A stretch of 64,000 nt of DNA, taken from assembly GCA_038501625.1 (NCBI GenBank), contig JAZAYU010000009.1, forward strand, positions 6,872,396-6,936,395. The letters are read 5' to 3'. The notes beneath the pieces are model-generated. The model ran no database searches. It was not told the origin of the DNA and saw only the letters and a list, made by a program, of their open reading frames with translations. The stretch is from Corbicula japonica (taxonomy: Eukaryota; Mollusca; Bivalvia; Venerida; Cyrenidae). Positions within the stretch are counted from its first letter, which is position 1; every line of letters begins with the position of its first letter. Made by a program: the position numbers and the translations under genes. Of this stretch, positions 45,901 to 57,977 are shown piece after piece.

Positions 45901-47082
45901 TGCTGTCCCAAATATGCCGACTTGAGATCCAAATACTTTAGGAACTTTTCATGGCCTACATTACATAGATTTGATAGTATCATGTTATCAAAAAGTAAAA
46001 GTAAAATAATTAATTTAAGTAAATTTTTAAAGGATGCAATGAATTTACGTACTGTATAAGTACTAATATTGGCGGGGGTTTAATTTTGGCGATATTGGCG
46101 GTCAGGGTCAGTTGCGCCAATATAAATCACCGCCAATAAAAATCCCAGTCAATTTAAAAGCCGCCAATTTAATACCTGGAAGGTAGATAACTATGATACA
46201 GTACATATTTTGTCGCAGTTTCCTCCCTTGATGAAGAAAGATTGTCGTATGTTTCTAAATTATGAATATTCTTTGAAACATGAATAAAAACTTAAACAAC
46301 ACGAAACTAGAGTACTTGAATGTGTTATTTATTTTCAGGAGTGCTATTTGGCGCTTAACGTCCATTCCTTTCAGCGGCACATGTTTTGAGCTTGAAAAAA
46401 AGCATTAGAGAGTTATAGCTTTTGTACATGTAGTAAACTTAATCGAATTTTTTTCAATATCTTAAAGAAACCCGCTTTAAAATAATTAAATTTAATAATA
46501 TTAAATCGAACAAGTAGGTAAACTTATAATGCGTCAACAAAAGGAATATAATTAGAATATCAAACAAAGCAATCAAGTACTAGCTAGTATTAGGTAGCTG
46601 CGATAATGTTTTCACACTTAAAATTTAACAATAGAATAACTGCGACGTTTACCTTTCTCTTCCATTATCCAATTTCGCCATTTTTTTCAAGGGTTTTATT
46701 TTGGCGGTCTGCCTTGTTAGCGCCAATATATGACCCCGCCAATATAAAACACTTCAAAATACGCCAAAATTTGACTCCGCCAATATTAAGCGCTATGCAG
46801 TAATCATACCCTACAACCTTAAGCTGTTTCTTAAAAACGACTACTTTAATGTACTTTTTGTCACGACTGTATCATGTGAAATAATGCTTTGCGTTATGTT
46901 ATTATTATGTGCTTATATACCAATTGATGTCTTTATCATGTTAATCATTGCTTTGTGTTATTGTTGTTTGCTTAAATTCTGTTTGTTCTGTCTTTGCCAT
47001 ATCTTTTATATTGTAAATGGCCAAAAGCAAGATTTTGCCGATTTGCCAATAAATATGAATGAAATGAATGATTATTATTTGA

Positions 47083-47084
<2 letters not shown>
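42921..47084 (+). pseudogene. Decayed LINE (endonuclease + reverse transcriptase), 5'-truncated
   Basis: Conceptual order on +: APE-type endonuclease pieces (YLTGDLNARTG near 43152; FSDHCPVEF near 43491), reverse transcriptase (IPIHKKGD-like near 44345; AQFGFRDGRST near 44490; FIDY then TAG at 44607-44609; GVKQGEPLSPLLF near 44776; the catalytic LFADDMVLF near 44908; WGLKINVKKTK near 44989; FTYLGVK near 45103), then LPILLYGSEIYG (45262) and a terminal zinc-knuckle CRVC..ESECHFLLCC (45854-45905). Breaks: frameshifts near 43130, 43290, 45148 and 45730, and stops at 44607 and 45400. The YADD position reads FADD, normal for many LINEs. A TIR element (46050-46805) interrupts the 3' end. The 3' UTR resumes to about 47084 and is followed by a (TAA)n tail. 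Layout resembles CR1/L2-group LINEs; clade is uncertain. Confidence 0.85.
46050..46805. mobile_element. TIR element (mariner-like TA target?) inserted in the LINE 3' end
   Basis: The left end TACTGTATAAGTACTAATAT and the inverse of the right end TACTGCATAGCGCTTAATAT align. Both continue into TGGCGG and a second AATTTTGGCG word, about 42 bp of TIR in all. Subterminal GGCGCCAATATA-type words recur at both ends. TA at both boundaries fits a TA target duplication. The interior has no transposase, so it is non-autonomous. The LINE's apparent stop codon (ACT GTA TAA) is supplied by this element. Confidence 0.65.

Positions 47085-47131
<47 letters not shown>
47085..47131 (+). repeat. (TAA)n tail of the LINE
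   Basis: About 15 ATA/TAA units directly follow the LINE 3' UTR (GAATGATTATTATTTGAAA), consistent with a microsatellite-type LINE tail. Confidence 0.75.
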
Positions 47132-47139
47132 GATTATTT

Positions 47140-50100
47140 CATTATTTTTATCAAATGTCTTTTTTTTTGATTAATTAAAACGAAAGAAGTTATATTGATT
47201 AAAGCATATGTAAGTTTCTGCGTACATCTACAAAAAAATCTCAAATGAAATTAAACATAAAATATATGAAGCATTTTAAAATTTATAGTTTAACTGCAAA
47301 CTGATAATGGCCATATTTGCAACGTGTGTGAAGACCATTTCTGAGCAGACAAAATTTCAGGCAAAATAGGTACAATGTATTTGACACTTTCGAGACATTC
47401 TAAATATGGACTTAACTCACATTAGCATCACACGTGTGTGCGAATCGCTGATAATAAAACATCCATTCACTTCATTCTACGAACAGTTAAATTGACATTT
47501 TCTTTTTAAATGAGTTTAATATTGTGTAATTTGTGTTGTTTTGTTTAATTTTGTGTCTGTTTTAACGAAAAGTAATTACTTCAGCCTTGTCAAGCAGAAA
47601 GCCGACATCAGGAATATGAGTGAAAAAAAAAGACATGACAAACGATATTGACACAATTATCTGTCTTATTTGAAGAAATTTAAGTTGTTAAGTTTCCAAT
47701 TGCATAGATAACAATGCACAGGGTAATATATAACACTAATTTCTTTAGAATAAAGTTGTAAATTGTTTGTTTTTTATTTCAGTAGACCGCACATTGAAAT
47801 TTAATTAAGTACGCAAAAATCACATACTTCAACAGACGAGGTCTGTGAAGTAAGCCATTTGAGGGTTAGTCCATATACATAGTAAACTACTTGAAACAAA
47901 GTTTGAATAAATACAAACTTATATAGTACGTAGTTTTCTAAAAACGTGTTTAATGACTTTAATATTACGAAACATATTGTGTACGATGATGCCTTGCAAT
48001 AATTTGTATACCATGTTTTTAATTACCCTGTTTACATTTCTAAGGAAGAAGATGGTATATTTAGTTTCTATGAATATGTTTTCTTCTATTTCTGTGCCAA
48101 ACTAGTAAGACAGAATTTTGGTTTCATTTCATATCGCTGTACATATCATTGAAATTCTCTATAGGAAGTCACATTGTTTAGTGTTTTGTTTCGAAATTGA
48201 TTATATATAGTATATTAATTATTCCATACAAATTTATAGACACTCCAGATGAGAATCCGGTGGTTTTACACATTTGAACAAAACGTTGTTGTAAAAATAA
48301 TCAAGTGAGGTTCAAAATGAATATCTATAGTGTTCAACAATTTATATTATTTTTTTAGGGAAACATCGAACGACAAAAACGTTTGACCCGACAAAGTATT
48401 CGAGCATCTTAACAACCAAAAGAAGAAAAATGTCAACAACACACTGTCGAAGTATCTTGAAAATGTAATGTAAAATGAAAATAGCGAAAATGTTGAATTG
48501 GAGCTTTCCACTAGAATCATAATAATTATAAATGCTATTTCACAATGCAAAAGTCTTACATTCACAATAGACTAGCAACAAAAGTTCAAGAAATATAATC
48601 ATAGGAAAAATAACATATTAAGGAGACAAAAAATTAAAGAGAACTGTAAATGTATGGTTTTTACGTTATAAATTATGCTACATTGTGTTCAACAGATTTA
48701 AGAAACAGAGCACCTCATGTTGGAAATGAGGTATAATACGAATACTGTACCATATATAAACGGTAAACTGATTAATGAAAGAATCCACAGGTCCACTGGA
48801 GAGATTTTCAGCACATTAAATATTTAAATACCTTGTTCATTGAGTCTACCTTACAGTTGGTAGCCAAGAAACAATTTTGGGCTTCGCAGTATCGTCATGA
48901 CTTACACATATAAAGAAAACATCGACTAATTAATTAAATGATGATTTGAAAGGGAAGTTGATTTAAAAAAGAATGTTATTTTCCTAAACTTTTTGTCCTG
49001 CTAAAGACACTTTTTACTTTATTGAAATTGTAAAATGCTAGTTATTAAAACGCAGTAAATTATGTCCAGTAAAAAAAGAGTGATCTGTTGAGTCAAACAA
49101 TAGATATAATGAGTCAGAACGTGGTAGTGTCTGGAGTGTGACATATTCTCAAGATTCTGTAAGTGTGCACAGTTATAGATAGTGTCCATATTCTCCTTAT
49201 TTCTCATTGATATTCATTGAAAACGCAAATTACATTTGCACAACAAACAGCTTAGTATACCGCACAATATAATTACCATCTCTCGGGAGGACTGTCCCAA
49301 TTTCTCAACACTACCGTTCAACGCTATACTGGTTAAGTGCGAGTTGAAAATGCTCATTATTCAGAGGAATATATCTGCCATGCATAAGATTCGTCGTATT
49401 TAGTTTTGCATAAAGCGTCAAATGAATGTTTCTATATATGTCGCAGACGTTGAGTCAGGCGACAGACAGGAATAAGTACAAACGAATGTTACAGGTTTTC
49501 GAGTCATTTGGAATTTAACTTTCTTTGAATAAAAACACATTATATTTTCAAAAATTTAACACCCATCCGATAAAAAAAAACATTGACAATATCAGTCAAT
49601 AACACAGCTATCATAAGAGAAAAGTGATTAAAAGGTTAAAAAGGTGAGATATTTGTCACTGTACCAAACGGCCTTCCCAGCATATGGCAATGCACGCATG
49701 TGTAGCCTATCAGTAGGTTCGATAATTAATGTTTAATGTTGATCTTAATCCTAGGAAGAATATTTCCATGCAAAAATCTCTCGTCCTTCGTCTGACCCTT
49801 CCACAGCCATGCAAACATGGCATTTTTTCTTTTTTATTTATCTATTTTTATTTATCGAAATCTTTACTTTAGAATGGTTTGATGAGCGTTCTTTGTAACC
49901 AAACTGGAAAACAATCTTCGTACTCTCTTCCATTTTCGTAATTTATTGGTGCAAATATTATATTAAGAAATATAAAAGTCAAACGTTGTCTTTGCCGACT
50001 AGTTCTCGTACTTCCCAGCGAGTATAGATTTGGATATTGATAAATCATCCCTAGGATGGATATACTTCCTTTTTTTATTGGAGTTCTCAGTGATATGCAG

Positions 50101-50313
50101 GATTTAAATTCTCAGATCCCTTGTCAAAATTTTATTCTATTCCGTTCTGCCAATTGTTTTCTCGTTTACGGCAAACCCATTATTTTATCTGGAAACAATA
50201 AGTCGCTGAACATGGAATGGATTTTATCTAAAACGGGACGCGTCACGAGAAAAAGTACCTTTGGACTGTTGACGTTATTTCTTGAAATGACGTCCTAAAG
50301 TTGAGCAGACGAC
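47140..50313. other. No gene recognised
   Basis: About 3 kb of AT-rich sequence. Short open frames on both strands lack domains, start context and splice support. No recognisable transposon or RNA gene was found. Confidence 0.5.
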
Positions 50314-50951
50314 ATTATATAGTTATTTGGTTTCTTGACAGGGAATGTGAGGATATATTGCCGGTCTGGGTGTCATATTACCCGAGCCGCAGGCGAGGGA
50401 TAATATGACACCCAGACCGGCAATATATCCTCACATACCCTTTCAAGGAACCAAATAATTGTTTTATTATACTGCAAAGACTTTTTCAGACAAAAATAAT
50501 AAGAAAATATCGATTTTTCATTTATTTCGCTTATTTAATGCCGCACGGCCTAATTCCCCTCTGAGAACCTCAATAATTACATGTCTGACGTCATTAATTT
50601 ACCTGCATGACGTCACTTCTATAGAAATTGAATGGATTATCGATTTGATATTTATTTACAAAATTTGAGAATAATCTGATCGTTTTCAACGTTAGAATCA
50701 TAACACAAATATTTTCTGTAACAATTTTAGTAATCCCTAAGAATACCGCTTTATATTTTACAAAATCGGCTTCAAATTATGCATTTTTCCGGAAATTCAA
50801 AACAAAATGGCGGACGACAACAAAAGGTGGGGGCCAGAGGGGGAAATTAAGGCACGTGCGTTCATATCTACGGACGAGCCGTAAATACGGATATACATCA
50901 ACGTCAAATTATCCAATCAAATTCAAGCAAATTTCTTTGCAGTATAATAAT
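50314..50951 (+). mobile_element. Hairpin-bearing element, copy 1 (uninterrupted)
   Basis: Starts ATTATATAGTTATTTGG and contains a 134-bp hairpin (50324-50457) whose arms (TATTTGGTTTCTTGACAGGG.. and its inverse) surround CCCGAGCCGCAGGCGAGG. After the hairpin, TTATTATACTGCAAAGA (50465) faces an inverse copy TTCTTTGCAGTATAATAA (50933-50950), giving TIR-like ends to that inner part. Two TGACGTCA-type words lie at about 50586 and 50609. No protein is encoded. A direct second copy starts at 52551. Confidence 0.7.
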
Positions 50952-52550
50952 AATTATTATCCATTTTGGGGTTAAAAATAAAATTTTGATGTCAAAATGT
51001 GTAACAAACTCACTTTTTAGTTAAGAGAAAATAATAGATATTTATAAGTTCTTTCCGAAAATAGTAAGAACTAAAATGTCATAAAATATGACCGAAGGCA
51101 CCTTTTCCCGTGACGTGCCCCAAATAAAACACCGCATTGAAGGTTCCATGTTGACTGCCATATACATACCATCGTATTGAATGAAACTCAAAATTGCACT
51201 GTTTACTCTTGTAAATATTAAATTGCGCTTAATCCGAGGCTAGGCGGCGAGGTCAGTAATTTGCATTTAAATTACTGCCCATAAACAGTCTCATGCAAAC
51301 CGAGCCTGTAGTATTTACGTATTTGTCGTATTCAGTGGCTTTCATTTTTCATATATTTCTGAAAGGTCTGATATAAAACGATTTTGTGCCTGCCTTCTTT
51401 TTTCGAGTAAAGGTTCTGCCTCAGTAATGAAATTATCTCCTACATAATCAGTTAAATGAAAGCCTGTGTTAAGCGGTTGCATATATGTTAATTAATCGCA
51501 AATAAAACAACAGATTTTCATTAATCTGCAATTAAAATAATTGTGAATACTGTGTGAAATCCTTGATATGTTGGAATGCTCCTGGCATGTAATGTAAAGC
51601 AATTAATAATTTACGATATAAAGATTGAAACGATTGCGACTGCATCGCTATAAAAGTTCTAAGAAATTGCAACATCTGCAATATTCAGACATTTCAGGAT
51701 TCTCATGATGTGCAGTTATCCCAGACTACCAATGCAACATTTCGGAAAATAAAAACGAAGCAAATATGTCATGCGGAGCAACAATAAACAGTCCAGAACA
51801 CGATTTTTCTTATTCCCTGAACGCGAAACGTTGGTGAGAAACGACAAATTTAAGCTCTCGTTCGTGTGACCCAGACGACAAAATGGCGCTAATGTTTTAT
51901 TTTATAAATATTTTTAACTGGTGGGAAAAGAATACAATAATCTTCGAATGTGAATATGTTCTGTCAAGATGTTATCTATTTTATGATATTGTTAGAAGGA
52001 ATTACAAGCTAAAACATATTTTACAATGACTGCTCTTGTAACCGGTCGATCGACCTTTAATGCAGTAATATAACGGACGAAATATTTAATTTATATTTCA
52101 TTTGATAACTGTTTCATATTACTGGTGTTTTGTGAAATAGTAATGAAAATACTTTTATTCTGTAACGCTTGACAATTTCTTGCAATAAATAGTGTGTATA
52201 TAATAAAATTGATTAGGTTTTCAATTTTCATTTTTTAAAATTTCTTTTCAAAAGAACCATATCAAAGCTTAGAAATTAAAAAAGATACTGTTAAAGCGAG
52301 GCAACCTATTGTTTATATATTCTTTTACCTTACTGAGCTAATAGATTAAAGCAGCATTGAAAATGTAAAACATGCATATCCGAACCCTAGCCTTACATAG
52401 CTAAAATGCAGAGAGGAAAAAATCAGGGTTTTAATTCGATAATTTAAATTATGTCTGGGCAAAGTTTGTATGAGCGTCATCCCCTCTGAAGACATGGCAA
52501 ACTGAACCACTAAACAGGTAATAAAACCCGCAAGGTTTGCATTGTTTGGT
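50952..52550. other. No gene recognised
   Basis: AT-rich spacer between the two direct copies of the hairpin element. No exon or repeat is supported. Confidence 0.45.
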
Positions 52551-54215
52551 ATTATATAGTTATTTGGTTTCTTGACAGGGAATGTGAGGATATATTGCCG
52601 GTCTGGGTGTCATATTACCCGAGCCGCAGGCGGGGATAATATGACACCCAGACCGGCAATATATCCTCACATACCCTTTCAAGGAACCAAATAATTGTTT
52701 TATTATACTGCAAAGACTTTTTCAGAAATAATTAAAAAATATCAATTTTTCATTTATTTCGCTTATTTAATGCCGAACGGCTTAATTCCCCTCTGAGAAC
52801 CTCAATAATTACATGTCTGACGTCATTAATTTACCTGCATGACGTCACTTCTATAGAAATTGAATGGACTATCCATTTGATTTTTATTTACAAAATTTGA
52901 GAATAATCTGATCGTTTTCAACGTTAAAAACATAACAGAAATATTTTGTGTAACAATTTTAGTAATCCCTAAGCATACCGCTTTATAATTAACAAGATCG
53001 GCTTCAAATTGTGCATTTTTACGGAAATTCAAAACAAAATGGCGGACGACAACAAAAGGTGGGAGGCCAGACGGGGAAATTAAGGCACGTGCAGTTCATA
53101 TCTACCAGGGGGTCCAACGTATTTGTTTTTTTTCGGAAAAGTAAGTGAGCGACATGTTCTCTGCGGAACAAAATGGCGGAAAATTGTGTGATTTGGTGCA
53201 TTTCAGGAGATATTTTGACCTGGTAAGTAGATTTATATCAATGTTATCGTAATATAAATACGCCTACCCGGAGGCCAGATGTGTAAGCTCCACTCGGTTT
53301 TTTAACTTATGTTTCTAGAGGCCTAAACAAAAAAGTTATTGAATGTATAAACTTAAAGATTGTTTGTTTACAAAGTGAAAATAGAAAAAATTGTGACTTA
53401 AAACTGTGTTTTAAGTCAAAATATAACGTTCTTGGACCTATTTTAGCGAAACTATTATCGAGTTTTTGGATATATTTCTTCACGACGGCTTTTGCACTTT
53501 ACATGGGTACTTTATGGCCAATTTTTTTATGTTCAAACACCTTTAATGTTTGGCGTGGAAGTGGTAAGCATGTTTTTGTTCGGTGCAGAATCTGAATAAC
53601 ACACTCGTATGTGTTAATATAAGTGAAAGTAAGACACGAGCTGATAACAAATGTTAATAATCAAAATAAAAGCCGATTTGTTACCCAAATACGAACATAT
53701 CGCGTATTTGTTATGCAAAATTATCTACCACATATTATACTTGTATATTATTCTACCTCTTGATAAGTAAACTCCCGCCTTGTGACCACCTCAATGTCAA
53801 GACCATCCCGCTGTTACGGGCACTTTTTGAAAGAACAGATTTTTCCTATGTAATTCAATGGTCGCTCGCATCGATTATACGACCACCCCGCTATTCCATA
53901 TTCCATAATGCGACCACTTTCTACAGTCTTATATACCCAGTTGCCACTTATTTTAACACCTTAATTACGACCACACGGCATTTGCTCGCCGAATACACAG
54001 TCAAGTGCCATTGTCTTTTGGCGAGAAGCGAGTTTACAGTTTACAGTCTTCAAGTATCTGACGTAATTTATTCAAGTTAGTGACGTCATTAAAAATAAGA
54101 TTTACGTTTACGTCAATATTTCAGCGTAAGGAAACAAAATTTATTTTGTATACATATACACAAATGAACAGTAAAAGGTATGCAAGAAAAAGTATATTGC
54201 ATTGGACATTCGGTA

Positions 54216-54319
54216 AAGATAGAAAAATCTGTCACCTCGGGTGAATAGTTTTGGCGGGAACTCGACAGTGCCTCGTTCCCGCAAAACAGTTCCCCTTCGG
54301 TGACAGATTTTTCCATCTT
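54216..54319. repeat. Imperfect hairpin inside the transposon
   Basis: AAGATAGAAAAATCTGTCAC and its inverse GTGACAGATTTTTCCATCTT flank a second stem (GGCGGGAAC/GTTCCCGC) and a small loop. Confidence 0.75.
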
Positions 54320-54806
54320 CACCTCACACTCATGCAAGATACTTATAATCCTGTCAAAATTTCTCGGAATACCCTTATAACAAAATGCTATGCTCGGTAT
54401 TGTTGTTTGGGTATATTCTGTGTCATATTTACAATATTTAGAGATTTGTGTACGTAAAAAGGAAAGCATCTTATTTTTTTAAATAAAAACGATTATGGAA
54501 GTAATTTTGCTTACTGAAGGAGGCTACAAAAGCGTGCTACCCTTAATAAGTTAAGAGCCCTGGGAATCAGACTTGAGCGTCATACGGGGCATAGTGAAAT
54601 ATTTACATTCCTATTGATTTCTTCGTTTAAAAAAATTCGGTTCATTTTGCATGAATCGCATGACCCGTAATGACGTCAGTAACGTCATGGCTGTTCCTAT
54701 TGAAAACTCCCACGTATTACTCACCCTTTTCACTTAATACTAATTTTTGAAAGCGTTCGAGTTAGGTTTATTTAAAGAAAAAAATGAATAAAATGTAAAT
54801 ATAAGT

Positions 54807-54897
54807 AATGATTCTTGTTTTGGTGCGGTTCATGCAGATTGGACGTGCACGCGAGAGCTGGCAAATTTACATGAACCGCACCAAAATAAGAATCATT
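54807..54897. repeat. Hairpin inside the transposon
   Basis: AATGATTCTTGTTTTGGTGC..GGTTCATG pairs with CATGAACCGCACCAAAATAA..GAATCATT around a ~35-base loop. Confidence 0.8.
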
Positions 54898-55920
54898 CCT
54901 TAAATGACGTTTACCCATCCCGCATCAACTTGCGGTTCTACAGGTGCAACCCTAGATACAACTTATTATTCCACCTAAAATAAGAAAAGAGACTGGACTG
55001 GTAAGACATTTATATGGGGGTATAGATTTAAGTTCTTGTTTCGGTAAAGCCATTTTCGGGCAAAGATATAAAGGAACATCCGTGTGTTTGGGTAAAATAT
55101 TGGCTTTTGGTTTGATTTTAAACATTTGTCAGCTAGTGTAGTTACTTTCACTTATATAAACGCGTATGAGTGTTATTCAGATTCTGCACCGGACAAAAAC
55201 ATGCTTACCACTTCCACGCCAAACATTAAAGATGTTTGAAGATAAAAAAATTGGCCATAAAGTACCCATGTAAAGTGCAAAAGCCGCCGTGAAGAAATAT
55301 ATCCAAAAACTCGATAATAATTTCACTAAAATAGGTCCAAGAACGTTATATTTTGACTAAAAACATAGTTTTAAGTCACAAAATTTTCTATTTTCACTTT
55401 GTAAACAAACAATCTTTCAGTTTATACATTCAATAACTTTTTTGTTTAGGCCTCTAGAAACATAAGTTGAAAAACCGAGTGGAGCTTACACATCTGGCCT
55501 CCGGGTAGGCGTATTTATATTACGATAACATTGATATAAATCTACTTACCAGGTCAAAATATCTCCTGAAATGCACCAAATCACACAATTTTCCGCCATT
55601 TTGTTCCGCAGAGAACATGTCGCTCACTTACTTTTCCGAAAAAACCAAATACGTTGGACCCCCTGATCTACGGCCGATCCGTAAATACGGATATACATCA
55701 GCGGCAAATTATCCAATCAAATTCAAGGAAATTTCTTTGCAGTATAATAAAAAACGTTATTAAGCTTTAATAAAAGAACCAAGTTAGATATACATGTTTA
55801 TGCGAGGTCAAGCTTTATTGTTTCAGGGAAGCAATGTCCATGGGTTCGTCAGCTCATACCATTCCATCATCATTTCGCCGCACGTTACAAATAGCGCTAT
55901 GTGAATTTTAAGTGTTCAAT

Positions 55921-56105
55921 ATTCCCCATAGTAAGAATTGAATCCTTACTTTACGACAAACTGTGCCTTGTCAAGTAACTCCGAGAAAGCTACCGACTGA
56001 TCTAGCAGGGACAACCCTAAAAAGGGGGCGTGGCAAACCCTGATAAACCTGACCATCATTACGAGGCATAGGTAACCGACTACTTACTGATAACAACACT
56101 GGCAT
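55921..56105 (-). repeat. tRNA-like repeat with conserved upstream block, copy 1
   Basis: On -, GTCCCTGCTAGATCAGTCGG (A-box GATCAGTCGGTAGC) from 56012 and a B-box-like GGATTCAATTC at about 55945-55935 define a tRNA-like unit ending TATGGGGA. Upstream of the head (56013-56105) is a block (CAGTGTTGTTATCAGTAAGT.., then TTAGGGTTGTCC) that recurs upstream of the head at 61046. The order (block, then tRNA-like head) is unusual for a SINE. Confidence 0.5.
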
Positions 56106-57299
56106 TCTGTTCGGCACAAAACGTTCTACTGTGAATTTCAAATAAGATATCCAGAAAGTGAATAGAACACGAAAAGATTAAAAATTGCTCATGAATTCAT
56201 TTCATCTTTAAAGCAAGAAGTTAATATGTCAAAAATAGCCCTTGAGACACATATCTGTGGTGTAGGTCATTGACCTGCTTTCAGAAAAATATAATTTACG
56301 GTCATTGCCCTGCAGCTTCATAGTACTTACTTAACCACCATTTCACGTCATATTTAGTTGTGGTAAATATGAACTAGCATTTTGCCAGTTCCACGATTAT
56401 TCGAATATCAATTTTTCTTAAATCACAATTTATTTATTTTGAATTTGTAAAAAATAGCAGCATAAGCTTATAATTTTTTTATTTTATTTAAATTATAATA
56501 TTATGTTTTATTTATTTAATTATTAATTATTTAAATCATACACGTTTCTTTGTGTTACAAGCACATGTGTGTTTTAATGTTGCTGAAAGCCAATATAGTA
56601 TAAAATGTTTCTTTTACTTACTTTTATTTAACTACGATATTGCCTATCTAATCTGAAATACCTCCTTTAACTATTTTGATGCAAGGAGCATTAGCTTCAC
56701 TACTTTAAGCCGACGGAGGTTTAGTTGTATAATGATGTTATTAATACAGTGAATTTATAGTGGCTTTATTATCAGAGGCAAACTAAGTAATATTGACGCG
56801 AAATTTTCATGAATAGAGAAACTCTTATTTCCCATTTTAATAATTGAGTGATCAAATTGGCATCAAATATTTACAAAGCACAATGAATGTGCATGAACGT
56901 TCTATGGTGACCAATCAGAATTTTAGTCGCACTATTGACTAAGTCTGCTGGTAAGAAATAAAGGCATTTTAAATTGCTGAAATCAGACATGCTTTATCGA
57001 AACATTTTAACGCATTTACAAATTTAAAGTATTTTCTTCATTTTATGGTACTGGAAACTGAAATAAAAATAACTGTTATTAATCTACTCACAATTTGCTA
57101 AATATCGACTTTTAAATACATTTTATTTACGGAAAAGTAATCTAAAGATGGATTTATTACAATATTTTTATTCAACATCTTTTGTTTTAAGAAAAAGTGT
57201 AACGGCCGAGCATTACCAAAAATCATTTAATTTACCTCATTCAATATAGAACCTAAGTGGGATGATTATCCAACATCAAGAAATAATTATTTACATTTA
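56106..57299. other. No gene recognised
   Basis: AT-rich. Short open frames without domains. Nothing supportable is seen. Confidence 0.5.
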
Positions 57300-57303
57300 T
57301 AAC

Positions 57304-57352
57304 CAATTGCAAATTCATCAAACAAACCAATTGCAAATTCATCGAACAGCTT
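57304..57352 (+). repeat. 24-bp tandem duplication
   Basis: CCAATTGCAAATTCATCAAA and CCAATTGCAAATTCATCGAA lie head to tail. Confidence 0.7.
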
Positions 57353-57794
57353 CACAATTCATCAATCTCTATGTAATTCAATGCAATTTTGACACCTTCA
57401 ATATCCGGGCATTTCACAAAACAACTTTAGCTTTTAGACCACACCCAAGTATTCACAAAATCGTCTGCATCTTCAGAATTATCGGTCAAATCCATACCTT
57501 TTCTATATAGATTTAATAAATGAATCAACTTTTGTTTTATGTAATTATTATTTTATTGTTTTGACACGTTGTTTGTATTTTCATTTTATGCGAAACTAAC
57601 AATTCACATCTGCAACTGAAATTACATTCTGGTACCAGTCGTCAAAAGCCGGGACCAAATCGACTCAATGAAATTATAAATAGAGCAACAGACAAGAAAG
57701 TTCGCATTCCTTCGCCAGCTCTCGACAGGAGCGTTTCTAAAAATAGCTCAGGAGAGTTTCTTTAGTTCACTGCCAAGTGTACGGTGAACAGTGT

Positions 57795-57900
57795 CACCAT
57801 TGGCAGGGCCATTGGCAAGACCTCAGGCAGACCTCTGGCAAGACCACAGGCAGACCTCTGGCACGACCTTTGGCAGGCCATTGGCGTTGCCTTTGGCTGA
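57795..57900 (+). repeat. Short GC-richer minisatellite
   Basis: Units of the type AGACCTCTGGCAAGACCACAG and CAGGCAGACCTCTGGC repeat three to four times, then decay into CATTGGC words. Open frames on both strands here (57762-57977) are repeat translations. Confidence 0.65.
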
Positions 57901-57977
57901 CATTTGTCAAAGTGCACTTGGCATACCAATGGCAAACAAAACATATAAGTCTTAAACTTCATTTAGTCGAATTGTAA

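Larger units (their letters stand above)
53106..55665. mobile_element. 2.56-kb DNA transposon with ~0.58-kb TIRs and 6-bp TSD
   Basis: The left end CAGGGGGTCCAACGTATTTG is inverted at the right end. Inverse similarity persists to about 53690 on the left and 55080 on the right. The flanking duplication is ATCTAC (53100-53105 and 55666-55671). Copy 1 of the host repeat has a single ATCTAC at 50866-50871, a true empty site. No transposase frame was recognised between the TIRs; the interior holds two hairpins (54216-54319, 54807-54897) and a GACCACC-rich stretch (about 53780-53980), so it appears non-autonomous. Long TIRs with 6-bp targets recall Polinton/Maverick elements, but the CAGG terminus fits hAT-like ends better. 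Superfamily is left open. Confidence 0.8.
52551..55755 (+). mobile_element. Hairpin-bearing element, copy 2, split by a transposon
   Basis: Same 5' end, hairpin (52561-52692), TGACGTCA words and 3' end (TTTCTTTGCAGTATAATAA near 55735-55750) as copy 1, in the same orientation. It is interrupted at ATCTAC by the 2.56-kb element at 53106-55665. Removing that element and one ATCTAC restores the layout of copy 1. Confidence 0.75.

Noticed and set aside
57762..57977. Overlapping 66-codon frames on both strands
   Set aside because: Both derive from a short GC-richer minisatellite.
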